Source: Myxococcota bacterium (lineage in GTDB: Bacteria > Myxococcota_A > UBA9160 > SMWR01). From it: a stretch of DNA of 64,000 nt. The notes below the pieces were generated by a model. That model worked only from the letters and a program-made list of their open reading frames with translations. It was not told the DNA's origin and did no database searches. The stretch lies in assembly GCA_022447545.1 (NCBI GenBank), contig JAKVBI010000011.1, forward strand, positions 248,001-312,000, written 5' to 3'. Below, piece after piece: positions 43,909-52,714 of this stretch; positions within the stretch are counted from its first letter, which is position 1, and every line of letters starts with the position of its first letter. The position numbers and the translations under genes were made by a program.

Positions 43909-43914
43909 TATGAT
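43909..43914 (+). promoter_or_regulatory. Possible -10 box (TATGAT)
   Basis: TATGAT ends 17 bases before GTG 43932 and is preceded by a T-rich patch at 43875-43884. GGGGGA at 43922-43927 is the ribosome site. It may provide an internal promoter for the SDR, ligase and AOR genes. Confidence 0.3.
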
Positions 43915-43931
43915 CCGGCACGGGGGACTTC

Positions 43932-44702
43932 GTGCTCACTGATCGCAACCAGGAACTCACAGGCCGCGTCGCCCTGGTTACCGGTGCCGCTGGCGCCGGC
44001 ATGGGAGGTGCCACGGTGCGTCGCCTGGCAGCCGGTGGGGCCTCCATCGTGGCCGTCGACCACCACGCGCGCCGGCTGGAGGAATCCGCAACTCTCTGGC
44101 GTGAAGAGTTCGACGTCTCCATCCGTTGTTTCGTGGTGGACATCGGAGACCGCCCAGCAGTAGACGCAATGATCGAGGAGGCCAACCGGGAACTCGGCCC
44201 CGTGGAGATTCTCGTCAACAATGCGGCCATCAACATTCAGGGCTTCGTGTGGGACTACGACCCGAACGACTTCGACGAAGTCGTTCGTATCGACCTCAAC
44301 GCCCAGTGGTACCTGATGCGAGCGGTACTCCCAGGCATGCGCGAACTCGGGCGTGGATCCATCATCAACGTCGCCTCCATTGCCGCCTGGAACGGCGGAA
44401 AAGGACGAGAAACTCCCTATTCGGCTGCCAAGGCGGGGCTGCTCGAAGCCACGCGAAGCATTGCCATCCAGGCCGGGCCGTATGGAATTCGCTGCAATGC
44501 GGTAGCCCCGGGGCTCGTGTGGTCGAAGTTCGTCGAGAAACACGAAGAACGGTTGCGGGCTGACGCCGAGGCCACTCCTTTGCGACGACATGGCCGTCCC
44601 GAAGAGATCGCCAACGTCATCGGCTTCCTGGCCTCGGACGAATCCTCCTACATCACGGGCGAGGTTATCAACGTCAGCGGTGGAGCGTATCTCCGCCCCT
44701 GA
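43932..44702 (+). CDS. SDR-family NAD-dependent oxidoreductase
   Basis: 256 residues from GTG 43932. Motifs: VTGAAGAGMGG, Asp after strand two (AVDHHA), NNAAINIQG, VASIAAW and PYSAAKAG with Tyr and Lys, and ITGEVINVSGGAYL at the end. The spacing between Ser and Tyr is one residue longer than standard. Probable alcohol dehydrogenase for a primary or secondary alcohol in the pathway. It lies directly before an acyl-CoA ligase (34 bases) and the aldehyde oxidoreductase operon, so it may supply the aldehyde. Confidence 0.9.
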   Translation: MLTDRNQELTGRVALVTGAAGAGMGGATVRRLAAGGASIVAVDHHARRLEESATLWREEFDVSIRCFVVDIGDRPAVDAMIEEANRELGPVEILVNNAAINIQGFVWDYDPNDFDEVVRIDLNAQWYLMRAVLPGMRELGRGSIINVASIAAWNGGKGRETPYSAAKAGLLEATRSIAIQAGPYGIRCNAVAPGLVWSKFVEKHEERLRADAEATPLRRHGRPEEIANVIGFLASDESSYITGEVINVSGGAYLRP

Positions 44703-44736
44703 CATCCACCACGGTTACCAAGCACCGGAGGACTCC

Positions 44737-46278
44737 ATGATCGACAACATCGGACTCTTCATCGCCAAGCGGGCCCATCTCAACTCGAAACGAGAAGCGC
44801 TGGTAGAAGTGGAGCGAGGACGGCGCTTCGATTTTTCGCAACTCGATGCGCGCACGAATCGCGCCGCCCACGCAATGCTCAATCAGGGAGTGACGCAAGG
44901 GGATCGAGTCGCGTTGCTGATGATGAATGGTGTCGAATACGTGGAATCCTTCTTCGGGCTGGCCAAGATTGGCGCGGTGGTAGTTCCTCTGAATTGGCGC
45001 CTTCTGGCCGACGAACTCGAGTTCATTCTGAAGGACTCGGAATCGAGCGTCCTGATCTACGACGCCGAGTTCGATCAAGTCGTCGCCCAGCTCGCCGAGC
45101 GTGAACTCGGGATCGATCATTTCATCCGCGTGGGTGATGCCAGCGAACTACCGACTTTCGCGAGTGACTATGACGCGATCACCAGCGCAGCATCATCCGA
45201 ATCACCCAAAATCGAGGCCTGTGGAGATGATCTGCTCTTCATCATGTACACCTCGGGCACCACGGGTCGTCCCAAAGGCGCCATGCACAGCCACGCCAGC
45301 ATGCTGGCCGCCTCCACGGCCATCGTCACCACCGCCGATGTTCGGCGGGGTGATCGCTACCTGCAGATGCTGCCACTCTTCCACGTGGGAGCTCTCACCC
45401 CGACCATCTCCACCTTTCACAGCGGAAGCACCTTGGTCCTTATGCGCGCCTTCGACCCGAGCCGCGCCTGGGAGATTCTGGAGTTGGAGCAGGTGACCAC
45501 GGGACTCGCGGTCCCCGCGATGCTGCAGTTCATGTGGGTCTCGCCACTCAGAGAGAGCTCTGACACCGCCACCTTGCGCTGGCTCATGTGCGGTGCGGCA
45601 CCCGTACCCGTGCCACTGATCGAGCACTACGACAGCATCGGCATCGAGATCCATCAAGTCTACGGACTGACTGAGACCGGTGGCCCCGCCTGCCTGATCG
45701 GATCAGAAGAGGCCCTGGCCAAGGCCGGTTCCACTGGAGCGCCCTTCTTCCACACCGAAGTGCGAGTCGTGAGACCGGACGGATCCGACACAGACCCAGG
45801 AGAAGTAGGCGAAGTCCTAGTTCGCGGCCGGCACCTCATGCTGGGCTACTGGAACCGAGCGGAAGCCACCGCTGAGTCGATCCGAGACGGATGGCTCTAC
45901 ACGGGTGACCTCGCCAGCATCGACGAGGACGGCTTCGTCTACATCCGCGATCGAATCAAGGACATGATCATCTCGGGTGGTGAGAACATCTATCCCGCTG
46001 AGATCGAGAGCGTCCTGGCAGGCCACCCCTCGCTGAAGGAATCGGCTGTGATCGGAATCCCCTCCGAGCGCTGGGGCGAGTCTCCCGCGGCCATCGTCGT
46101 CCTCCGCGACGAGGAATCGGCCAGTGCCGAGGAACTGATCGAGTATTGCCGAGACAAGCTCGCTCCCTTCAAGGTACCCAGGGTCGTCGAGTTCCTGAGC
46201 GAGATACCACGCAATCCAACGGGCAAGATACTCAAGAGGGTTCTGCGCGAGCAGTTCCCAGGTCCCAGCCCCGAATAG
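44737..46278 (+). CDS. AMP-forming acyl-CoA ligase (FadD/ANL family)
   Basis: 513 residues, ATP- and CoA-dependent activation of a carboxylic acid. AMP-binding motif YTSGTTGRPKG at 171-181, YGLTETGGP, GWLYTGDLASIDEDGFVYI, RIKDMIISGGENIYPAEIE hinge, and the catalytic Lys497 in NPTGKILKR. GGAGGA lies 4 bases before ATG 44737. Chain-length preference cannot be read. It would take an acid made by the AOR operon 96 bases downstream or by hydrolysis and feed it to the acyl-CoA dehydrogenases and crotonases elsewhere in the window. Confidence 0.92.
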   Translation: MIDNIGLFIAKRAHLNSKREALVEVERGRRFDFSQLDARTNRAAHAMLNQGVTQGDRVALLMMNGVEYVESFFGLAKIGAVVVPLNWRLLADELEFILKDSESSVLIYDAEFDQVVAQLAERELGIDHFIRVGDASELPTFASDYDAITSAASSESPKIEACGDDLLFIMYTSGTTGRPKGAMHSHASMLAASTAIVTTADVRRGDRYLQMLPLFHVGALTPTISTFHSGSTLVLMRAFDPSRAWEILELEQVTTGLAVPAMLQFMWVSPLRESSDTATLRWLMCGAAPVPVPLIEHYDSIGIEIHQVYGLTETGGPACLIGSEEALAKAGSTGAPFFHTEVRVVRPDGSDTDPGEVGEVLVRGRHLMLGYWNRAEATAESIRDGWLYTGDLASIDEDGFVYIRDRIKDMIISGGENIYPAEIESVLAGHPSLKESAVIGIPSERWGESPAAIVVLRDEESASAEELIEYCRDKLAPFKVPRVVEFLSEIPRNPTGKILKRVLREQFPGPSPE

Positions 46279-46311
46279 CACCTGACGTGCCCACCCCCGT
46301 GCCCATTGGTC

Positions 46312-46317
46312 TACAAT
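46312..46317 (+). promoter_or_regulatory. Possible -10 box (TACAAT) for the AOR operon
   Basis: TACAAT lies 57 bases before GTG 46375 in the 96-base space after the ligase gene. It resembles the hexamer at 6078. Nothing in the spacer looks like an operator or riboswitch. Confidence 0.3.
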
Positions 46318-46374
46318 CCTCCGTGAGCCAAATGGGAACCCCGGTTCCTGGCAGTGATCGAAGGAGGCATGGCG

Positions 46375-46872
46375 GTGACCCGAACGATCTCGGCGCTCCA
46401 CATCGAACCGGAGAAGTGCACCGGCTGCAGGCAGTGCGAACTCGCCTGCTCCTGGGTGCAGACGGGTACCTTCCAGCCCTCGCGATCTCTGATCCGAGTG
46501 CACGTATTCGATGAACAAGCGAGCTTCGCACCCTACGCCTGCCTTCAATGCGACGAGGCTTGGTGCATGCAAGCGTGCCCCGTCAATGCCATCGACATCG
46601 ACGAGAATATCGGCGCTCCCGTGGTCATCGATGAGGTCTGCGTAGGCTGCAAGCTGTGTGTCATCGCGTGTCCCTTCGGCACCATCTTCTTCGACAAGAC
46701 CACCGAGCGCGCTGCCAAGTGCGACCTGTGCAGCGGCGATCCCGCTTGCGCTCACGCCTGCCCCACCGATGCCATCCGTGTGGAAACGACGGACCCCGGC
46801 GCCTGGCTCGAGCCTTTCGGCGAAAAGGTGGATACCAGCTACCGAAACGCCATCACCGGGGAGGGGGAGTGA
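46375..46872 (+). CDS. Four-cluster 4Fe-4S ferredoxin subunit of AOR complex
   Basis: 165 residues, cytoplasmic. Four cysteine sets for 4Fe-4S clusters: Cys15/18/21/25, 56/59/64/68, 89/92/95/99 and 116/119/125/129, the last three ending in CP. This is the layout of the AorA electron-transfer subunit of tungsten aldehyde oxidoreductases. GTG 46375 is chosen because AAGGAGG at 46361-46367 is 7 bases upstream; ATG 46369 would lie one base after it. The stop overlaps the AOR start by one base (TGATG). It would pass electrons from the W enzyme to the FAD subunit encoded further down. Confidence 0.9.
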   Translation: MTRTISALHIEPEKCTGCRQCELACSWVQTGTFQPSRSLIRVHVFDEQASFAPYACLQCDEAWCMQACPVNAIDIDENIGAPVVIDEVCVGCKLCVIACPFGTIFFDKTTERAAKCDLCSGDPACAHACPTDAIRVETTDPGAWLEPFGEKVDTSYRNAITGEGE

Positions 46873-48722
46873 TGACACTTCAAGGAGGCTTCACTGGAAC
46901 CATTCTGCGTGTAGACCTGACACGAGGAAGCGTCGAGAAAGAAGCGATCCGAGAGGATTGGGCACGCGAATTCGTGGGTGGACGCGGCATCGCGGTCCGA
47001 TACCTCCACGAAGAGGTCGACCCCCAGGTCGATCCCCTCTCACCCGACAACAAACTGATCTTTGCCACGGGGCCCCTGACCGGCACCAACGCCTCGTGCG
47101 GCGCTCGCTACATGGTCATCACCAAGGGGCCGCTCACCGGCGCAGTCACGACCTCGAATTCAGGGGGTCGCTTTGCACCCGAACTCAAGTTCGCGGGCTA
47201 CGACATGATTCTCTTCGAAGGACGCAGCGAACGCCCCGTGTACTTGTGGATCCAGGATGAAATCGCAGAACTGCGCGATGCCTCCCATCTCTGGGGTAAA
47301 GGCGTCTTCGAAACAGAGGACACGATCCGCCGAGAGTCCGGCCTTCCAGATTGCGCGGTCAGCGCCATCGGACCCGCAGGCGAGAACCTGGTTCGCTACG
47401 CCGCCATCGTGAACGAGAAATACCGCGCCGCGGGCCGCTCGGGGGTGGGCGCGGTGATGGGCTCGAAGAACCTCAAGGCCATCGCGGTTCGGGGGACCGG
47501 AGCGGTACGGGTCGCCGACCCTGTGGCGACCATGCGCTCCCAGTGGGCCATGAAGCACGAGCTAACCCAGGCCCCTCTCACCGCCGAAGGACTCCCCGCC
47601 TACGGGACCCTTGCGCTGATGAACGTGATCAACGAACACGGCGCGCTTCCCACGCGCAACTACCGCGATTCCCAGTTCGAGAACGCAGAGGACATTTCGG
47701 GCGAGGAGTTGGCCGAGACCCGCCTCGCCGCCAACAAGGCCTGCTTCGCCTGCACCATCGCCTGCGGGCGCGTGTCGCGGATCTCCGAGGAGGGCGTGGG
47801 GCGTTATGGGGTCTCTTGCAGCCCTCGCAACTGGCGCCACGCCACCGAAGGCCCGGAGTACGAAAATGCCTGGTCGCTGGGAGCCGACTGCGGCATCAGC
47901 GATTTCGACGCCATCCTCAAATCCAATTGGATGTGCAACGACCTCGGCATGGACCCAATCTCTCTGGGCGCCACCATTGCAGCGGCCATGGAACTGTACG
48001 AAGCGGGGGTGATCGACGAGTCGGTCACGGGGATTCCCATGCCCTTCGGCAGCGGTGAGGCCCTGCTCACCATGACCGAGAAAGCCGCCTATCGTGACGG
48101 CTTCGGCGATCAAATCGCCGAGGGCTCCAAAATCATGGGAGAGCGCCTGGGCCACCCGGAAGTGTTCATGGGAGTCAAAGGTCAGGAATTTCCCGCCTAC
48201 GACCCCAGGGCCCTACAGGGTATGGGGCTCGGCTATGCGACGTCGAACCGCGGGGCTTGTCACCTGCGCGCCTATACGGTGGCCGTAGAAGTGGTAGGCG
48301 AGCCTGAGCCCATGGACCCGCGGGCCGCAGAGGGAAAGGGCGCCGTCACCAAGGCATTCCAGGACACTTCGACAGCCGTGGACGCCACGGGGCTGTGCCT
48401 ATTCCTGACCTTCGGCACGACCCTCGAAAGTATCCACCCGATCCTAAAAGCCGTCACGGGTTTCGACCTGGCCGACAATGAACTCCTACAGGCTGGCGAG
48501 CGAATCTGGAACCTCGAGCGCCTGTGGAATCTCCGTGCTGGGCTCACCGCAGCGGACGACACCCTACCGAAACGAATGCTCAAGGATGCCATCCGGGGCG
48601 GCCCGGCTCAGGGTGAAGTGAGCCGACTCCCCGAAATGTTGCCCGACTACTACCGCGAGCGAGGTTGGACCGAAGAGGGTCACCCCACGGCCGAGAAACT
48701 GGCCGAGCTCGGGCTCGGCTGA
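46872..48722 (+). CDS. aor: Tungsten-containing aldehyde:ferredoxin oxidoreductase
   Basis: 616 residues, oxidising an aldehyde to a carboxylic acid with a tungsto-bispterin and a 4Fe-4S cluster. Family features: N-terminal VGGRGIAVRYLHEEV and TGPLTGTNASCGARY (pterin-binding), Cys291/294/298 in ACFACTIACG, and the DATGLC motif with Cys509, which together bind the cluster. Length is as expected. It follows the ferredoxin gene with a one-base overlap. W or Mo cannot be told from sequence with certainty. AOR-type enzymes are often oxygen-sensitive, yet oxygenases surround it; relatives in aerobic denitrifiers tolerate oxygen. Substrate aldehyde unknown. Confidence 0.93.
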   Translation: MTLQGGFTGTILRVDLTRGSVEKEAIREDWAREFVGGRGIAVRYLHEEVDPQVDPLSPDNKLIFATGPLTGTNASCGARYMVITKGPLTGAVTTSNSGGRFAPELKFAGYDMILFEGRSERPVYLWIQDEIAELRDASHLWGKGVFETEDTIRRESGLPDCAVSAIGPAGENLVRYAAIVNEKYRAAGRSGVGAVMGSKNLKAIAVRGTGAVRVADPVATMRSQWAMKHELTQAPLTAEGLPAYGTLALMNVINEHGALPTRNYRDSQFENAEDISGEELAETRLAANKACFACTIACGRVSRISEEGVGRYGVSCSPRNWRHATEGPEYENAWSLGADCGISDFDAILKSNWMCNDLGMDPISLGATIAAAMELYEAGVIDESVTGIPMPFGSGEALLTMTEKAAYRDGFGDQIAEGSKIMGERLGHPEVFMGVKGQEFPAYDPRALQGMGLGYATSNRGACHLRAYTVAVEVVGEPEPMDPRAAEGKGAVTKAFQDTSTAVDATGLCLFLTFGTTLESIHPILKAVTGFDLADNELLQAGERIWNLERLWNLRAGLTAADDTLPKRMLKDAIRGGPAQGEVSRLPEMLPDYYRERGWTEEGHPTAEKLAELGLG

Positions 48723-48729
48723 CCAAGGA

Positions 48730-49032
48730 ATGCCCGAAGTGCGTTTGTTGGCAGGACTGCGCGATCGATTGGCGGGAGGCTCCCATGCTCTGGAAGTGGA
48801 TGCTTCGAGCGTTCGAGATCTGCTGACCCGATTGGTTGGCGAGAGTCCCGATTTCCGAGCGGCCGAGGAACTCGTATTCGAGAGTGCGACCCGAGACCGC
48901 GCCGCACGTGACTTGCGCATCCTGGTCAACGGGCGAAGCGTTCAATTCCTGGCAGGCCTCGACACAAACCTCCAAAGCAACGACACCGTGACTCTCCATC
49001 TCACGGGCGCCCGGGGATACCCGGGAGGATAA
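48730..49032 (+). CDS. MoaD/ThiS-family sulfur carrier of the AOR operon
   Basis: 100-residue ubiquitin-like protein ending in Gly-Gly (GARGYPGG), as needed for adenylation and thiocarboxylate formation in molybdopterin synthesis. N-terminus EVRLLAGLRDRLAGG is typical. ATG 48730 abuts AAGGA, so GTG 48739 (9 bases after it) may be the real start. It is 7 bases after the AOR stop. MoaD-like genes placed inside AOR operons are thought to serve a dedicated tungstopterin route; no MoaE or MoeA partner is encoded in this window. Confidence 0.87.
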   Translation: MPEVRLLAGLRDRLAGGSHALEVDASSVRDLLTRLVGESPDFRAAEELVFESATRDRAARDLRILVNGRSVQFLAGLDTNLQSNDTVTLHLTGARGYPGG

Positions 49033-49075
49033 GCCGACGGAGCGAGCGAACGGCAAGCACACGAGGAGTCGACTC

Positions 49076-50449
49076 TTGGCAAAACGACACGTGATCATCG
49101 GCGCAGGAGTGGCAGGTATGGCCGCCGCACGCACCCTACGAGATCTCGACGAGCAAGCGAGCATCACCCTCGTGGGCAACGAACCCGCCTACGCGCGCAT
49201 GGTCCTTCCCTACTACATCGAAGGACGGATCGAAGAACGTGCAGTGTTCACTGCCGATGCAACACACTTCGAAACATTGAAGATCGATGCCCGCCTGGAT
49301 ACTCGCGTTTCAGCCGTGGATACGAGCGCTCGCCGGATCGAACTGGAAGGAGGCGAGAGCATCGAGTTCGACACTCTGCTTCTGGCCACGGGCTCCCGGT
49401 CCGCTCGGGCTCCGATCCCCGGGGCAGAAGGCGACAGCGCGCTGGACCTCTGGACTCTTCAGGATGCCAAGAACTTCCTGGCCGCTCCCCACGGCGAGGT
49501 CGTGATCGTTGGCGCCGGATTTATCGCATTCACGGTCCTCGATGCCGTGATGCATCGCGCGGAGCGGGTCCACGTGGTCGAAGTCGAGCCGCAGATTCTC
49601 CCCAACATGCTGGACGAAACGGCCACGGAGTTGATGACGGCCCATCTGCGCGATCGCGGCCTGTCAATTCACACCGGCACAAGGGTCGACCGACTCGAGA
49701 CCACCGGCGATCGCCGCATCCTCCACCTTTCCAACGGCGAGACCCTCAGTGCCGACGCGGTGGTGTTGGCCACGGGAGTCCGCCCGAATCTCGACTTTCT
49801 CGAGGGCTCGGGGATCGAGACCGACATCGGCGTGTTGGTGGATGGCTTGCTTCAGACCAACGTCGAGGGAATCTTCGCCGCCGGGGACTGCGCCCAGGGA
49901 CCGGTGCTGCACCTGAATGAACGCCGCGTTCACGCCATTCAACCCACCGCGGTCGACCACGGCCGGCTCGCTGCAGCCAACATGGCTGGCCAGAATGCGA
50001 CCTTCGAGGGCAGCCTGATCATGAACATCCTCGCCACCCAAGCCTTCGAAGCTGCCAGCTTTGGTCTCTGGGGAAGCGACGAACTGGAGACCACACGCGT
50101 CGAGAACACGGCTGGGAGAATCTATCGACGTTATGTGTGGGATGGCGACCGGCTGGTGGGGGGCATTCTCGTGGGTCCCACCCACGCCCTCTCGGGCCAA
50201 AACGACGTCGGAATGCTCAAAGGCCTCATCCAGACGGGCGTCGCTCTTGGGCCCTGGCGAAGCTATCTCGAAGAGAACCCCCTGGATCTACGGCGAGTTT
50301 TCGTGGCCAGTGGGGCCGCCAAGCGCCTCCTCGACTCTACGCTTCTCTCGGGGCGCATGACCGAGGGCGGAGCATTTCGGATTGGCGCACAGAAAGCCAT
50401 GCGTACCCGCTCGGAGCACCATACGACCCTGCTGACCGGAGCCCCGTGA
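49076..50449 (+). CDS. FAD/NAD-binding oxidoreductase subunit of AOR operon
   Basis: 457 residues. Two Rossmann motifs: FAD-binding GAGVAG at residues 9-14 and NAD-binding VVIVGAGFIAFTVLDAV in the middle, plus the LLATGSRSARAPIPG and GIFAAGDCA motifs of the pyridine-nucleotide-disulfide oxidoreductase family. No redox Cys pair is evident. In this position it matches the AorC-type subunit that lets AOR reduce NAD. TTG 49076 has ACGAGGAG 7 bases upstream. Order ferredoxin, AOR, MoaD-like, FAD protein is the order I recall for the aorABDC operon of Aromatoleum. It ends by converging with a YfhO-like gene. Confidence 0.88.
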   Translation: MAKRHVIIGAGVAGMAAARTLRDLDEQASITLVGNEPAYARMVLPYYIEGRIEERAVFTADATHFETLKIDARLDTRVSAVDTSARRIELEGGESIEFDTLLLATGSRSARAPIPGAEGDSALDLWTLQDAKNFLAAPHGEVVIVGAGFIAFTVLDAVMHRAERVHVVEVEPQILPNMLDETATELMTAHLRDRGLSIHTGTRVDRLETTGDRRILHLSNGETLSADAVVLATGVRPNLDFLEGSGIETDIGVLVDGLLQTNVEGIFAAGDCAQGPVLHLNERRVHAIQPTAVDHGRLAAANMAGQNATFEGSLIMNILATQAFEAASFGLWGSDELETTRVENTAGRIYRRYVWDGDRLVGGILVGPTHALSGQNDVGMLKGLIQTGVALGPWRSYLEENPLDLRRVFVASGAAKRLLDSTLLSGRMTEGGAFRIGAQKAMRTRSEHHTTLLTGAP

Positions 50450-50474
50450 ACGGCGCTCCCCGCCGGCAGGCGAT

Positions 50475-52637
50475 TCAGGCGGATGCCTCGTTGACCGAAC
50501 TTCGATCGCCGGACTTGGCGTAGGCACGCCGCCAGGCCCCGCCCCCCCCCACCGCGATCATCAGGATCAGGGTAGCCGTACTCAAAGCGGCCCCCAGAGC
50601 GACCGACCTGGGGGCATAGGTGTACTCAATCCGATGCCTACCGGACTCGATCAAGACACCGCGAAACAGGAAATCGGTGCGAAAGATCGGCACGGACTCG
50701 CCGTCGACTCGGGCCTCCCAACCCGGAAAATCGAGGTCGGTCAACACAATGAGACAACGAGCCGCACACTCAGCGTCGATGGACACCGCTTCTGGCTCGT
50801 AGGCAACGACTTCCACCTCTGCAATCTGCGCCGAGAGTGGCGTCTGAAGAACCGGCCCTTCGGCGCCCACCAACGTCAGGCGGCTCGGGTCAACAATTGA
50901 CAGGGCTCGCACAGCTGGTCCCATTGCTTGATCCGTAACGCGTTGGGTGGTGAAGGCCGCGTAGGCACGGGGCATGGCCTGGCGCCGCTCGATGAGAGAC
51001 ACCCCTTCGAACGGTACCTCTGATGAACCGAGGTGGCGCTCGAGTTCACGACGAACCTGGGGAGGAACCCCCTTCCCCAGTACGTAGTAACGCACACTCA
51101 TGCGGTCGAGCAGGGGCACAAGACGGCGCAGTCCGAGATCGATGCGGAATCCGTTGGACAAACGCCCGTGCCAGGTGGGAACACGCTCGAACCAGGCTCG
51201 ATAGGCGCTGGGGACAAACCCCGCGTAGTCGGCCGCCGTATAGAGCCGTTGCGTGCTGCCGATCTTTTCGACGACCGATTGCCGCATGTGGCCGGGCTCG
51301 ATGAAGACCCGATCCAGGCCGGCATGCTCGCGCAAGGGTCCCACAAAAGTCGGCGTCCAGGTAAATGCATTCTCTGCGACACCCGGGTGGTGGAGTGGGC
51401 CGGGAACTTTGGCCCACGCGTCGACACCGACACCGAGGGCAACCCCCCAGACCACCACGCCCGCAAAACGCCGGGTGCGAGCCCCCGCCGACAACCACCC
51501 CCCAAGCGACGAAACCCCCATGGCCAACAGCACTGCCAGCGCAAAGGCGTAGACCAGCACCATGCGCTGGGGAATCCGAAACAGGTCGCCTCCCGGCAAA
51601 CCAAAGTAGAGGCGGAAAACGGGCGTTTGATGACCAAGCATGAACGCCGCCGACAAGACAGCCGTCGCGGCAAAGAACAGCCAGACGTACCGGCGCTGGC
51701 GATCACGGAGGCCAAGCAGGGCGAGTGGCAGAGTCAACAGCGGAAGCATCGGGCGGGCATCGAGGCCAACCGAGCGATCCACCGATCCAAGGCTTCCTCC
51801 ACCCAGCAACCCCTCCAGCATGGAGCCGCCTCCCAGGGCATAGTCCCGAGTGGCCTCATCCACCGACAGCGAAACCCGTCCTTCCCCGTGGCGGACCAGT
51901 TCAATCGCAGGCAACAGTTGGGCGGCGCACAGCCCCAAAACCAACACGCCTGCAAGACCGGCCAATGTCAAACTGCGCAGGCGGTGTCCGCTGGCCTGAC
52001 AAATCAAGCCGAACGCACCGTAAACAGCTGTGAATTGCAGCGCATACACGAAGCCCTGGGCGTAGCCGCCCAAAAAAGCAGCGCTCGTCGTGAGCGCCAG
52101 AGCCAAGCACCAGAACAAGCGAGGACGTGTCACCAGACCATGGGTCGCCCAAAGCATGGCGGGCAGCCACACACTCGTGGCCATCACGTTGCTCAAGTAC
52201 AAACTGCGCACCAGATCGTCGCTGAACATGTAGACCAACGCCCCGGCCAGCCGCGCCGGTGCGGCGAGTCCGAGTTGCCCTAGAAACAACCAGGTAAAAC
52301 ACCCGACGATGGCGAGGTGCAGGATCGCTTGAGTCTTCAGGGCGCGGGCAGGAGACTGCAACCACAACGAAATCAGGTTCAGTGGGTAGAGAACCGCGGG
52401 TTGATGCTGGGCAAGGTAGGGCCCACCAGCAAATTGGTAGGGGTTCCACAGCGGCAAACGCCCCTCGTCGAGTTCGTCACTCAGGTAACTGGCCATGGGG
52501 AAATACAGCAGTTCCATATCCCGGCTCTCGAACTTCCGAACCGGGGCCTCCCCGGCATAGAAGTGGATCCACCAGAATGCCGAGGCGATCACGACAAAAC
52601 AGGCGAAGGACAGCACACCAGCGCGGGCGCTACGCAT
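50475..52637 (-). CDS. YfhO-like integral membrane protein
   Basis: 720 residues with about 12 membrane helices and a C-terminal soluble domain. The N-terminal outer loop has RDMELLYFPMASYLSDELDEG followed by LPLWNPYQFAGGPYL, a YfhO-family signature. The C-terminal domain ends with IVLTDLDFPGWEARVDG and a final membrane helix before a short basic tail. YfhO proteins are GT-C-related and, in Gram-positive bacteria, take part in glycosylation of wall teichoic or lipoteichoic acid. Here the acceptor is unknown. It stands alone between the AOR operon and an NDH-2-like gene, with no envelope genes nearby. Confidence 0.87.
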   Translation of the reverse strand: MRSARAGVLSFACFVVIASAFWWIHFYAGEAPVRKFESRDMELLYFPMASYLSDELDEGRLPLWNPYQFAGGPYLAQHQPAVLYPLNLISLWLQSPARALKTQAILHLAIVGCFTWLFLGQLGLAAPARLAGALVYMFSDDLVRSLYLSNVMATSVWLPAMLWATHGLVTRPRLFWCLALALTTSAAFLGGYAQGFVYALQFTAVYGAFGLICQASGHRLRSLTLAGLAGVLVLGLCAAQLLPAIELVRHGEGRVSLSVDEATRDYALGGGSMLEGLLGGGSLGSVDRSVGLDARPMLPLLTLPLALLGLRDRQRRYVWLFFAATAVLSAAFMLGHQTPVFRLYFGLPGGDLFRIPQRMVLVYAFALAVLLAMGVSSLGGWLSAGARTRRFAGVVVWGVALGVGVDAWAKVPGPLHHPGVAENAFTWTPTFVGPLREHAGLDRVFIEPGHMRQSVVEKIGSTQRLYTAADYAGFVPSAYRAWFERVPTWHGRLSNGFRIDLGLRRLVPLLDRMSVRYYVLGKGVPPQVRRELERHLGSSEVPFEGVSLIERRQAMPRAYAAFTTQRVTDQAMGPAVRALSIVDPSRLTLVGAEGPVLQTPLSAQIAEVEVVAYEPEAVSIDAECAARCLIVLTDLDFPGWEARVDGESVPIFRTDFLFRGVLIESGRHRIEYTYAPRSVALGAALSTATLILMIAVGGGGAWRRAYAKSGDRSSVNEASA

Positions 52638-52714
52638 CTACCTCTCCCCGCATTCAGCCCTACACCCCTACCATCTTGCGCCACACCCTACGGCGGACCC
52701 AGCTGGTAGGCGGG

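Noticed and set aside
46288-46317. A -35 box for the AOR operon promoter (CTGACG)
   Set aside because: It lies 24 bases from the TACAAT hexamer, too far for a standard promoter.
51033-52283. Long open frame (416 codons) on the plus strand inside the YfhO-like gene
   Set aside because: It lies antisense to a full-length recognisable membrane protein, is rich in Gln/Arg/Pro, and has no ribosome site or family pattern; typical shadow in GC-rich DNA.
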